29,532 nucleotides of DNA from an uncultured Collinsella sp. (GTDB lineage Bacteria; Actinomycetota; Coriobacteriia; Coriobacteriales; Coriobacteriaceae). Below the pieces are notes generated by a model. The model searched no databases. It saw nothing but the letters and a program-made list of their open reading frames with translations, and was not told the DNA's origin. The position numbers were made by a program, and so were the translations under genes. This document shows positions 16,296 through 23,945 of this stretch, piece by piece (within the stretch, counting starts at the first letter, position 1; every line of letters starts with the position of its first letter). The stretch is from contig UROA01000003.1 of assembly GCA_900549355.1 (NCBI GenBank), forward strand, positions 1 to 29,532, written 5' to 3'.

Positions 16296-17147
16296 CTAGG
16301 CCAAAGAACACGGGTAGAACGTTTGGTTAAAGAAGTCGACGACTTCGTTTTCGAACGCATTGATGCGCTCGTGAGCGTATTTGGCATAGATGATATGCCT
16401 CCGGTCACACTCAAGACCGTTGAATACAGCAAACTGGCCCTTGGGGTCGCTCGCGGCATCCATGAGCGATGTGCCCATGAGCACCGATCCGCGCACCCGA
16501 GACGACAGCGTCTCAAGGCCACCGGGAATTGGATTGGCAACCGCCGTGCAGGCAAGGCCACACTTATCCAAGGCAGAAACCGCCAGCGCGACTCCGCCGC
16601 CAAGACCCTCGCCCCATGCAAAGATGCGGTCGGGGTCCATGCCATCAAGATTGCGCGCCACCTTCGCCAGCGCGCAACCCCAACGGACGCGCTCGGCAAA
16701 AGCGGGCGAAGAAATCCCCCGCTGCAGGTCGTCCGCACCAGCAACATCGTCATCCAGCGCGAGGACGGCATACCCCATGGCGGCAAATCTCGTCATGTGA
16801 TGCCAGCCGCGCACAGGCCGATCGATGTCGTGGAACATCAGGCACAGCGGCACGCGCTCAGATACTCGGGCACGACCGACAGGCTCGATCAAACGAGCGT
16901 GAATCGCATCGTCACCGAGCTCAAAGGAGACCTCCGAGTAACGGGCGCAGGGGTTAACAAAGTCAATCGCCGTAATGGCCAGGCCTTGAATCTCAAGATT
17001 CGAAGCGCATGTCTCTAAATCAGAAACATCTGCATGGACATCACCGCGCCAGTCCCGATATTCTGCGAGCCTTGACGAAACCGTTTCAGGAATTCCCACA
17101 AGCCCGGGGACAATCAGCTCATTGGCATTGCTCTCGCACTTAGACAT
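16296..17147 (-). CDS. AXE1-like alpha/beta hydrolase paralogue lacking the nucleophile serine
   Basis: A 283-aa relative of the acetyl xylan esterase/cephalosporin C deacetylase (AXE1) family and a clear sister of the adjacent esterase: both carry QFAVxNxLxCxxRH near the C-terminus. The nucleophile elbow, GASQGG in the sister, reads GEGLGG here, so the catalytic Ser is Gly181 (codon GGT, 16605-16607). The acid Asp230 (SLMD) and His259 (YAHE) remain. About 42 residues between elbow and acid residue are missing compared with the sister, and CPP after the Asp has become SDP. The start overlaps the sister's stop by 8 bases with GGGGAGG before it, and the frame is fully open, so it is expressed and conserved as a protein rather than decaying. 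Its role is unknown: a binding protein, or a partner in mixed oligomers, are options. Confidence 0.85.
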   Translation of the reverse strand: MSKCESNANELIVPGLVGIPETVSSRLAEYRDWRGDVHADVSDLETCASNLEIQGLAITAIDFVNPCARYSEVSFELGDDAIHARLIEPVGRARVSERVPLCLMFHDIDRPVRGWHHMTRFAAMGYAVLALDDDVAGADDLQRGISSPAFAERVRWGCALAKVARNLDGMDPDRIFAWGEGLGGGVALAVSALDKCGLACTAVANPIPGGLETLSSRVRGSVLMGTSLMDAASDPKGQFAVFNGLECDRRHIIYAKYAHERINAFENEVVDFFNQTFYPCSLA

Positions 17148-18117
17148 GAGCCTCCCCTCCCTTGCAGAAAAACGGAATGATCAGATCGTCAAAATCCTGA
17201 ATCTCCTCGTGGCCAAAGCCTTCAAAGAACTCATGACGCTTTTCACAGGTCAGGTTGTTATAGACCGCAAACTGCGTCGCTGGCGGACAGACGATATCGG
17301 CTGTGCCAGTGCCAAACAGCACGGGGCATTTGACCATAGGGGCAAAGTTCTTGGAATCGAAGTACGCCAGCTTGGCATAGGCTTCGTCAATACGAGTCGA
17401 GTCCTCGTCAAACCAGCGAGACCAATAGCGCAGGCCCTCGTAGGCAATGTCGTCGGCATCCAAATCCCAGACCAGGCGGAAATCTGACAGGAAGGGATAG
17501 AGGATGGCGGCGCGATTGATAAGCTCGCTGTTAAGTGCACAGGTCGCAATGCCCAAACCGCCGCCCTGCGACGCGCCGTTCACAAACACACGCGCAAGAT
17601 CGATGCCCTCGAGCTCGCGAACGATGCGGCACAGGATGCGAATATCTTGGTGCAAGCGGACATAGTAGAGGTTGGCCGGGTCGCCGTCGATGCCGGCGAC
17701 GATATGCCCGGCAACCGTTGTGCCCTCAAATCCACCAATGTCCTCGGAGGGACCTCCTTGGCCGGGGCAGTCGAGGGCGATGAGTGCCATGCCCATGCCC
17801 GCAAACGACGCCTGCTCAAACCAGCTGCGGCTTGCACCCGGATACCCATGGAACTGAAGCACCAATGGCACGGGCTCGTCCGAGACGGGTTTAAGGTACT
17901 TGGCATGCAGGCGAGCGCCACACATGCCGGTATACCAGAGGTCGAAAAGTTGACAGGTCGCGGCATCGGTGACCGATGCCGTGTCGATCGCATAGTCAAG
18001 CCCGACGGCGTCGGCCTCGGCCATGCGATCCTTCCAAAAGAGATCGAAATCTGATGGACGGGGCATGGCGCCTCGATATTCACCAAATTGATGTTGTAGC
18101 TCCTGAGCACTTGGCAT
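17140..18117 (-). CDS. AXE1-family acetyl esterase, possibly a sialate O-acetylesterase
   Basis: Alpha/beta hydrolase of the acetyl xylan esterase/cephalosporin C deacetylase family, 325 aa, the usual length. It has the oxyanion-side HGYPGA, a DCPGQGGPS loop, the nucleophile Ser183 in GASQGGG, the acid Asp274 in GTADIVCPP and His303 in GFGHEE, so the triad is complete. No signal peptide is visible, so it acts in the cytosol on imported substrate. In a sialic acid operon the likely job is removing O-acetyl groups from sialic acid before NanA; this is inference from context. The ATG at 18117 is chosen; a TTG five codons upstream is possible, and ribosome binding is weak for both. It overlaps the nucleophile-less sister downstream by 8 bases. 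Confidence 0.88.
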   Translation of the reverse strand: MPSAQELQHQFGEYRGAMPRPSDFDLFWKDRMAEADAVGLDYAIDTASVTDAATCQLFDLWYTGMCGARLHAKYLKPVSDEPVPLVLQFHGYPGASRSWFEQASFAGMGMALIALDCPGQGGPSEDIGGFEGTTVAGHIVAGIDGDPANLYYVRLHQDIRILCRIVRELEGIDLARVFVNGASQGGGLGIATCALNSELINRAAILYPFLSDFRLVWDLDADDIAYEGLRYWSRWFDEDSTRIDEAYAKLAYFDSKNFAPMVKCPVLFGTGTADIVCPPATQFAVYNNLTCEKRHEFFEGFGHEEIQDFDDLIIPFFCKGGEAHV

Positions 18118-18153
18118 GGCTCGTGAACCCAACCTTTCGAAATCGCAACGGAG

Positions 18154-18181
18154 GTGCGCCCGGCAAGGGAACCGGGCGCAC
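18154..18181 (-). other. Intercistronic hairpin between transporter and esterase genes
   Basis: A perfect 10-bp stem GTGCGCCCGG / CCGGGCGCAC with an 8-base loop, in the 80 bases between the last transporter gene and the esterase. No U-tract follows (CTCCGTTGC). It may separate the mRNA into a transporter half and a catabolic half of different stability. Confidence 0.55.
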
Positions 18182-18197
18182 GGGAGGGAAAGCGAGG

Positions 18198-19025
18198 CTA
18201 TTCGCCGAGCTTGGGGTGCAGCAGCGACGGCGCAGCGCCGAGCAGCATCTTGGTGTAGGGGTCCTGGGGGTGCTGGAAGACCTGCTTGGCCTCGCCCTGC
18301 TCGACGATCTTGCCGCCATTCATAACGATGATGTCGTCAGAGATATAGCGGACCGTCTGGATGTCATGGCTGATGAACACCATGGCCAGGCCGAGCTCCT
18401 TCTTAAGGTCGGTCAGCAGGTTCAGAATCTGCGCGCGGACCGAAACGTCCAGAGCCGAGGTGGGCTCGTCGGCGATGATGGCATCGGGGTTCAGCGACAG
18501 GGCACGGGCAATTGCGACGCGCTGACGCTGGCCGCCCGAAAGCTGACCGGGAAGAACCTCGGCGGCGGAGCTGGGCAGACCGGTGAGCTCCAGGAGCTCC
18601 TTGACGCGCTTCTCCTGCTCGGCCTCGGTACCCAGGTTGTGGACGCGCATGGGGTCGAGCAGCTGCTCGCGAACGACCATGCGGGGATTGAGCGCCGTGG
18701 CCGGGTTCTGGAACACGACCGAGATGACGCGACCCATGTGGCGACGGTCCTCGGCGGTACGTTTGGTAACGTCCTTGCCCTTAAAGTAGACCTTGCCGCT
18801 CGTGGGGGCCTGCAGGCCGCACATGACGTTGGCGGTGGTGGACTTACCGCAACCGGACTCGCCGACGATGCCGATCGTCTGACCGGGCATGAGCTTAATC
18901 GTTACACCCTGGACGGCGTGAACCAGGTTGGGGTGCAGAATCGAGCCGGTACGGGTCCTAAAGGTGACGTGGACGTCATCAAGGAAGATGATCGGCTCGA
19001 CGCCGTTGACTGCGGTCTCGCTCAT
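18198..19025 (-). CDS. satD: Sat-type ABC transporter ATP-binding protein (OppF-like)
   Basis: Second ATPase of the cassette's importer, 275 aa. Walker A GESGCGKS at 55-62, signature LSGGQ at 162-166, Walker B ending DEP at 186-188, switch His220. Unlike ordinary OppF/DppF (compare the oppF at the left edge) it ends right after the conserved DPYTKMLLGA region and has none of the C-terminal oligopeptide domain with its CxFxxRC cysteines. The start at 19025 directly abuts the stop of the upstream fused gene. By layout it matches the fourth gene of the SatABCD sialic acid importer described in Haemophilus ducreyi; substrate is inferred from the nan genes behind it. Confidence 0.85.
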   Translation of the reverse strand: MSETAVNGVEPIIFLDDVHVTFRTRTGSILHPNLVHAVQGVTIKLMPGQTIGIVGESGCGKSTTANVMCGLQAPTSGKVYFKGKDVTKRTAEDRRHMGRVISVVFQNPATALNPRMVVREQLLDPMRVHNLGTEAEQEKRVKELLELTGLPSSAAEVLPGQLSGGQRQRVAIARALSLNPDAIIADEPTSALDVSVRAQILNLLTDLKKELGLAMVFISHDIQTVRYISDDIIVMNGGKIVEQGEAKQVFQHPQDPYTKMLLGAAPSLLHPKLGE

Positions 19026-21041
19026 CTACATCACCTCCGCGTGAGGGGTCAAACCATTTGCCTTGAGCACCTCGTCGGGGAGCTCGGAATAGAAGTGCTC
19101 GGTACCGGGCACGCGCTTGAAGACCGGACGGGTGTCCAGGCCAATACGCGGATGGCTCGAGCGGGGCGCGAAGCGATCGCCCTTGGGGAAATCGCGCGGG
19201 CTCGGAACGGCGCCGGGCACCTGGTGCAGGCGACCCGAACCGCTCTCGATGGACAGAACGGAACCCAGAAGACCGCGGGTGTACTCGTGGATCGGGTTGG
19301 TGAGCAGCTCCTTGGTGGGTGCCTGCTCGATAACCTGGCCAGCGTACATAACCGTGATGTTATGGGCAACCTCGGCGACCAGAGCCAGGTCATGCGAAAC
19401 GAAGATCATGGCAAAGCCGAGCTTGGCCTGAAGATCGTTGAGCAGCTTGATGACCTGCTTCTGGACGGTAACGTCCAGAGCGGTCGTGGGCTCGTCGCAG
19501 ATGACCAGCTTGGGGTCGCGGGTAAGGGCCATAGCGATCAGGACACGCTGACGCTGGCCGCCGGAAAGCTCGTGCGGATAGCTCTCGAGCGTGCGCTTGG
19601 GATCGAGGCCGACGAGCTCCAGGAGCTCCTCGGCGCTGCGGGTTCCGCCGCGCTTGGTGAGCTGCTTCATCTGGGCAGAGATGAGCATGGAGGGATTAAG
19701 CGAGGACAGGGCGTCCTGATAGACCATAGCGATATCGGTACCGCGCAGGCCGAACCACTCCTTCTTGCTCATCTTGAGCAGGTCACGGCCCTCCCAAAGA
19801 ACCTCGCCGGAAAGATGCTCGTCATCGTCGGTCAGGCCCATGATGGCCAGCGTGGTGATGGACTTACCGCAACCGGACTCGCCCACCAGGCCCATGGTCT
19901 GACCAGGACGAACGTCAAAGTTGACATGGTCGACGACGTTGATATCACCGTGATGCTCAAACTGGATGCAGAAGTCGCGGACCGAGAGAATCGGCTCAAC
20001 GGACTCGTCGGGCACGTGGCGATCGTCACGCTTGAGCTCGACATCGCGCAGGGCGCCAAGGCGAGCGGAGAGGGACTGGGCCTGCTCCTTGTAGGCGCGA
20101 ACGGGGTCGGAGACCAGCAGGTCGGCCTCGCGACGCTTGGAGGAATCGGTAGGATCCAGGGCAGCGGAGGGAGCAGCGGCCATGGCGTCGGTAATGCCCT
20201 CGGAGAGGATGTTGAGCGCCAGGCAGGTGATCATGATGGCCAGGCCCGGGAACAGCGCCTGCCACCAACGGCCGGCGAGCACGCCGCCGCGGGCGTCGGC
20301 GAGGATGTTGCCCCAGGTAGCGGTGGGCTCCTGGATACCAGCGCCGATGAAGGTCAGCGAGGCCTCGAAGATGATGGCGTCGGCGACCAGGGTAACGGTG
20401 AAGACCATGATCGGGGCGATGCAGTTACGCAGAACATGCTTGATCAAAATCCACGGAGCCTTGGCGCCGGAAACGATGACCGCGCGGACATAGTCCTCGC
20501 CGTACTCGGACACGATGTTGGCGCGCACGATACGGGCAATCTGCGGAGTGTACATAAAGCCGATGGCGAAGATGATCGACGGCACGGAGTTGCCCAGGAT
20601 GGAAACGAAGACGGCAGCAAGGGCGATGCCCGGGATGGACATGATGATGTCCAGGATGCGCATGATCGCCTCGGAAACGGACTTGCGCGAAACCGCCGCG
20701 AGGGCGCCCACGACCGAACCGCAAACCAGAGCCATGGCGGTAGCACCAAAGCCGATGATCAGCGAGTAACGGCCACCGTAAAGCATACGCGACAGGATGT
20801 CGCGGCCCTTATCGTCGGTACCGAAGATAAATCCATTGCCGGGAGCCTGGCGAGCAGTGAAAATCTCGACCGGGCTATAGGGGGCAAGAAGGGGCGCCAG
20901 AATCGCAGTAAGGGCGACCAGCACCAGCACGACGGCGGCAATCTTAGAAGACAGCGTCATCTTCTTCCAGCCACCGAGCTTGAGCCCCTTGGAGGCAGCT
21001 TTCTCGAGCTGCTCGGTTTGCTTCTCTCGAATCCTTACCAT
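19026..21041 (-). CDS. satC: Sat-type ABC transporter permease-ATPase fusion (OppC + OppD)
   Basis: A 671-aa single chain joining two subunits that are separate in the opp operon of this same window. Residues about 30-290 are an OppC-like permease (FGTDDKGRDIL at 73-83, EAA loop SGAKAPWILIKHVLRN at 191-206). Residues about 291-345 are a charged linker. Residues about 346-600 are an OppD-like ATPase (Walker A 387-394, LSGGQ 492-496, CDEP 515-518, His550). The C-terminal oligopeptide domain is present but its cysteines are gone (GDRFAPRSSHP, 621-631, in place of GCxFxPRC). The frame is unbroken through the linker. I recall the H. ducreyi SatC as the same kind of fusion. Start at 21041 lies 3 bases after the permease stop. 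Confidence 0.9.
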   Translation of the reverse strand: MVRIREKQTEQLEKAASKGLKLGGWKKMTLSSKIAAVVLVLVALTAILAPLLAPYSPVEIFTARQAPGNGFIFGTDDKGRDILSRMLYGGRYSLIIGFGATAMALVCGSVVGALAAVSRKSVSEAIMRILDIIMSIPGIALAAVFVSILGNSVPSIIFAIGFMYTPQIARIVRANIVSEYGEDYVRAVIVSGAKAPWILIKHVLRNCIAPIMVFTVTLVADAIIFEASLTFIGAGIQEPTATWGNILADARGGVLAGRWWQALFPGLAIMITCLALNILSEGITDAMAAAPSAALDPTDSSKRREADLLVSDPVRAYKEQAQSLSARLGALRDVELKRDDRHVPDESVEPILSVRDFCIQFEHHGDINVVDHVNFDVRPGQTMGLVGESGCGKSITTLAIMGLTDDDEHLSGEVLWEGRDLLKMSKKEWFGLRGTDIAMVYQDALSSLNPSMLISAQMKQLTKRGGTRSAEELLELVGLDPKRTLESYPHELSGGQRQRVLIAMALTRDPKLVICDEPTTALDVTVQKQVIKLLNDLQAKLGFAMIFVSHDLALVAEVAHNITVMYAGQVIEQAPTKELLTNPIHEYTRGLLGSVLSIESGSGRLHQVPGAVPSPRDFPKGDRFAPRSSHPRIGLDTRPVFKRVPGTEHFYSELPDEVLKANGLTPHAEVM

Positions 21042-21044
21042 AAT

Positions 21045-22001
21045 CTACACCGTCCTGATGCGCGGGTTGATGAGCAGGTAGAGCATGTCAACCACGATGT
21101 TGATGATGATGAAGGCAAGAGCAACGACGATGACGACGCCCTGAACCAGGTTCGCCTCGTTGCCCTGAACGCCCTGCAGGATCGCAGTACCCATGCCGGG
21201 GAGGTTGAAGATAACCTCGATGACGACAGCGCCGCCCATGAGGTAACCGATCTTAAGACCGAGGGTGGTGACCGGGGTGATCAGCGCGTTGCGCAAGACG
21301 TTGATGCCGACGACGACCTTCTCGGGAACGCCGGCGCCGCGAGCCATACGGACATAGTCCTTATCGAGCTCCTCAACCATGGCCGTACGCACGATACGAG
21401 TCATCTGGCCCGTCAGCGGGAATGCCAGAGCGATAGCGGGCATAATCATACGTCCCAGATAGCCAGCCGGGTTGGTGGTGAAGTGAGGCAGAGCACCGGA
21501 CGCCGGGAGCACCTTAAGGTAGGAAGAGAACAGCAGAATCAACAGAACGGCAAGCCAGAACGACGGGGTTGCCAAGCCGGCGATGGAAAAGACGCGGATC
21601 ACTTGGTCCGGCCATTTATCGCGATACAGTGCCGCGATGACGCCGAGCAAAAACGAGACGACCGCGCCGATGGCAAGGCCGATGAAGGTCAGCTGCATCG
21701 TGACGGGCAGGGCCGTGGAGATGCGCTTGGCAACGGAGTTGCGAGCAGCACCATAGGTGCCCATGTCACCATGGATCAGATCGCCCATGTAGCGCACGTA
21801 GCGCACGGGCCAGGGGTCGTCCAGACCATACTTCTCATGGTACTCGGCAACCGCCTCGGGCGAGGCACCGTCACCCAACGCCGTATAGGCGGGGTCGGTC
21901 TTGGAGAACGACATAAGGAAGAACACCAGGACGGTGACGCCCAATGCCATGATCGGCAGCGCCACGAGACGCCTTCCAATCAAACGTAGAAAATTGTTCA
22001 C
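21045..22001 (-). CDS. satB: Sat-type ABC transporter permease (OppB-like)
   Basis: Inner-membrane permease, 318 aa from a GTG at 22001, which has GGGGAG 5 bases upstream and gives the natural start NNFLRLIGRRLVALP; the frame stays open 11 codons further to a TTG with no site. It has the OppB-like first helix, a loop with YGLDDPWPVRYVRYMGDLIHGDMG, and the EAA loop ARGAGVPEKVVVGINVLRN. It lacks the acidic loop insertion seen in the OppB of this window. It pairs with the permease half of the fused protein. It is 155 bases from the binding-protein gene, with two hairpins in between, and 3 bases from the fusion gene. Confidence 0.88.
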   Translation of the reverse strand: MNNFLRLIGRRLVALPIMALGVTVLVFFLMSFSKTDPAYTALGDGASPEAVAEYHEKYGLDDPWPVRYVRYMGDLIHGDMGTYGAARNSVAKRISTALPVTMQLTFIGLAIGAVVSFLLGVIAALYRDKWPDQVIRVFSIAGLATPSFWLAVLLILLFSSYLKVLPASGALPHFTTNPAGYLGRMIMPAIALAFPLTGQMTRIVRTAMVEELDKDYVRMARGAGVPEKVVVGINVLRNALITPVTTLGLKIGYLMGGAVVIEVIFNLPGMGTAILQGVQGNEANLVQGVVIVVALAFIIINIVVDMLYLLINPRIRTV

Positions 22002-22041
22002 GTTCTCTCCCCTTTCTTTTGTCGGTAGGACCAACTGGTAT

Positions 22042-22059
22042 ATGAGTACGGATACTCAT
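22042..22059 (-). other. Small palindromic hairpin upstream of satB
   Basis: A 7-bp inverted repeat ATGAGTA / TACTCAT with a 4-base loop, downstream of the larger hairpin and about 40 bases before the satB GTG. AT-rich and weak as RNA; it could equally be a protein binding site. Confidence 0.35.
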
Positions 22060-22062
22060 TAC

Positions 22063-22096
22063 AAGACCCGAGCGACATCGAGGCCGCCCGGGTCTT
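22063..22096 (-). terminator. Partial terminator between satA and satB
   Basis: An 8-bp stem AAGACCCG / CGGGTCTT with further inner GC pairing, 61 bases after the satA stop. It is followed by GTAATGAG on the minus strand, so no U-tract is present beyond the stem. Its position matches the hairpin between oppA and oppB, consistent with higher expression of each binding protein. Confidence 0.5.
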
Positions 22097-22156
22097 TGTT
22101 TCAACTATGAGGACGTTGCCTTACGACCGACGCCCCACATATGACTCAAGCGAGTC

Positions 22157-23770
22157 TTAGGCCTTGACGGTCGCGACGCCCCTGAAGGACATGCTCGTCG
22201 TGCCGATGCCCTTGAAGCCATCGAGGGCCTCGCCGTTGGGCGCGGTGGACGGATCGTCCCAGGAAGCGGAGACGGTCTTGACGTGGACAACGGGGTACAG
22301 AACGGCGTTGTCAGCGATGATATCGAAGCACTCGTTCCACTTCTTCTGCTGCTCGTCGCCCTCGGCGGCAAGAGCCTCGTCCATGAGACCGTGGAGCTTC
22401 TCCCACTCAGCGGACTCCTTCCACGGGCAACGGGTCTGCATCCAGACGTTGTCGCCGTACCACCAGTTGAGCAGCAGGTCGGGGTCGGCGCCGAAGCAGG
22501 ACGGATCGCCAGGAGCGAGAAGGATATCGTAGGCCTCGCCGCCGTCGATGGCAGCGTAGGTGGCCGGCGAGGTATCGGTCTGGATGGTCACATCGAAGCC
22601 GAGGGCGTCGAGGTCGTTCTTGACCTGAGCGGCCATGCCCTTGATCTGCTCGTTGTCGGTGGTGCGCAGGGTGATGGCGCCCGGGGTGATGCCAGACTCT
22701 TCGATGAGCTTCTTGGCCTTCTTGGCGTCAGTCTTGTACACCGTGGAAGCCTCATGATAGTTGGTGAAGCTCTTGGGCAGGTAGCAGCTGGCAGCGGTGG
22801 CAAGGCCGGCGAAGGTGTTGGTGACCATCTTCTCGGTGTCGAGCGCGTACATGACGGCCTGACGGACCTTGACGTTGTTCCAAGGCTCCTTGGCGACGTT
22901 GAACATGATGAAGCGGGTGCCGAAACCCTGGACGTTATCGATCTTGCAGCCGGCGCTCTCGAGCTGGTCGACGGCGTCAGCGGTGACGAGCTCCATAACG
23001 AGCGTGGAGCCCTCCTGCTGAGCGGTAACGCGAGCGGTGGGGTCGGTCAGGATGCTGTACTGGATCTTCTTATCCTCGGCAGCATACTCACCGTTGTACT
23101 CGGGGTTGGGAACCAGGGTGATCTCGGTATCGGAGATAGAGTCGTACATCCAGGGGCCGGAGCCGATCGGCTGCTTAGCGCGCTCCTCCTCGGCCTGGGT
23201 AGCCGGGGTAACGCGGATGATGGCCAGACGATCCTTGAGCAGGGAGAAGTTGGGGACCTTGGTCTTGACCGTTACAGTGCTGGCGTCCTTGGCCTCGATG
23301 GACTCGAAGGGCTGGAAGAACGGAGCATAGGTAGCAGAAGCGGCGCAAGCGGTGTAGGAGGCAACGACGTCGTCAGCAGTGACCTCGGTGCCATCGGAGA
23401 ACTTGGCGCCCTTGCGGATGGTGACCTCGAAGGTAGTGTCGTCCACGGACTTGGGATCGTCGGTGGCGAGCTCGTTGAAGGTGCTGTAGTCGTGGTAATC
23501 GATGCCATAGAGGCCCTCGATGACGTGCCAGTTAGCACCCAGGCCCACAGCGGAGCCGGTGCTGGCGGGGTCGAAGCTGGACGGAGCGTAAGCGGAACCA
23601 GCGGTGATCACGCCGCCGCCACGGTTGGCGGAATCGGTGGAACCGGAAGCGGAACCCTCGTCGTTGGAGCTGCCACCGCAGCCGGTGAGACCAAGCCCTG
23701 CGACAGCAGCGACGCTGCCGGTGAGGCCGAGGAACGAACGCCTGGACATACCCTTGTTGATGATGGCCAT
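22157..23770 (-). CDS. satA: Sat-type sialic acid-binding lipoprotein (SBP_bac_5 family)
   Basis: Extracytoplasmic binding protein of the OppA/DppA family, 537 aa from the ATG at 23770 (AGGAG 5 bases upstream; the frame stays open five codons further without a site). The N-terminus has a twin-arginine motif SRRSFLG (Arg10-Arg11), a hydrophobic stretch and lipobox LTGC, so Cys31 is the predicted lipidated residue, followed by a Ser/Gly/Asp linker. It is the first gene of the sat-nan cassette. Sequence alone says peptide-family binding protein; sialic acid is inferred because the four transporter genes have the SatABCD layout and are followed by nanA, nanK and nanE. A peptide or another glycan ligand cannot be excluded. 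Confidence 0.82.
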   Translation of the reverse strand: MAIINKGMSRRSFLGLTGSVAAVAGLGLTGCGGSSNDEGSASGSTDSANRGGGVITAGSAYAPSSFDPASTGSAVGLGANWHVIEGLYGIDYHDYSTFNELATDDPKSVDDTTFEVTIRKGAKFSDGTEVTADDVVASYTACAASATYAPFFQPFESIEAKDASTVTVKTKVPNFSLLKDRLAIIRVTPATQAEEERAKQPIGSGPWMYDSISDTEITLVPNPEYNGEYAAEDKKIQYSILTDPTARVTAQQEGSTLVMELVTADAVDQLESAGCKIDNVQGFGTRFIMFNVAKEPWNNVKVRQAVMYALDTEKMVTNTFAGLATAASCYLPKSFTNYHEASTVYKTDAKKAKKLIEESGITPGAITLRTTDNEQIKGMAAQVKNDLDALGFDVTIQTDTSPATYAAIDGGEAYDILLAPGDPSCFGADPDLLLNWWYGDNVWMQTRCPWKESAEWEKLHGLMDEALAAEGDEQQKKWNECFDIIADNAVLYPVVHVKTVSASWDDPSTAPNGEALDGFKGIGTTSMSFRGVATVKA

Positions 23771-23839
23771 GTCTTCTCCTATCAATAGAGAATCTTACTC
23801 GGGAGCACCTAGACTTGCCCCCGCGCAACTTGCGGACGA

Positions 23840-23867
23840 TATATACCTTACCTACCGACGAACCCAA
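23840..23867 (-). promoter_or_regulatory. Candidate promoter for the sat-nan operon
   Basis: On the minus strand -35 TTGGGT (23862-23867), a 16-base spacer and -10 TATATA (23840-23845), giving a leader of about 65 bases before satA. The match is moderate. A second option lies further upstream at 23917-23945. Confidence 0.3.
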
Positions 23868-23907
23868 CTGAGGTGCCGCGCTCGGCGACCGATACATACA
23901 TACGCTT

Positions 23908-23928
23908 GAACGGTATTTACTACCGTTC
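23908..23928. promoter_or_regulatory. Perfect inverted repeat, candidate operator
   Basis: Arms GAACGGTA and TACCGTTC match perfectly over 8 bases around a 5-base centre (21 bases in all), about 140 bases upstream of satA. Size and symmetry fit a dimeric transcription factor site. I cannot name the regulator, and none is encoded nearby. Confidence 0.55.
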
Positions 23929-23945
23929 ACCGAATTCGTTGACAA
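23917..23945 (-). promoter_or_regulatory. Alternative promoter overlapping the perfect palindrome
   Basis: On the minus strand -35 TTGTCA (23940-23945, 5 of 6), a 17-base spacer and a weak -10 TAGTAA (23917-23922). The -10 would fall in the centre of the inverted repeat at 23908-23928, the classic layout for a repressor operator. Confidence 0.3.

Noticed and set aside
16296..17147. The second AXE1-like gene as a decaying pseudogene
   Set aside because: It has no stop or frameshift, a good ribosome binding site, a coupled start, and retains two of the three triad residues, so it is better called an intact gene with a lost nucleophile.
17976..21989. A very long open frame on the plus strand (also 22283-23788 and 24566-27538)
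   Set aside because: These mirror the minus-strand transporter and uvrC/murJ genes; the products are low-complexity (Asp, Gly, Arg, Leu rich), match no family I know, and lack ribosome binding sites.
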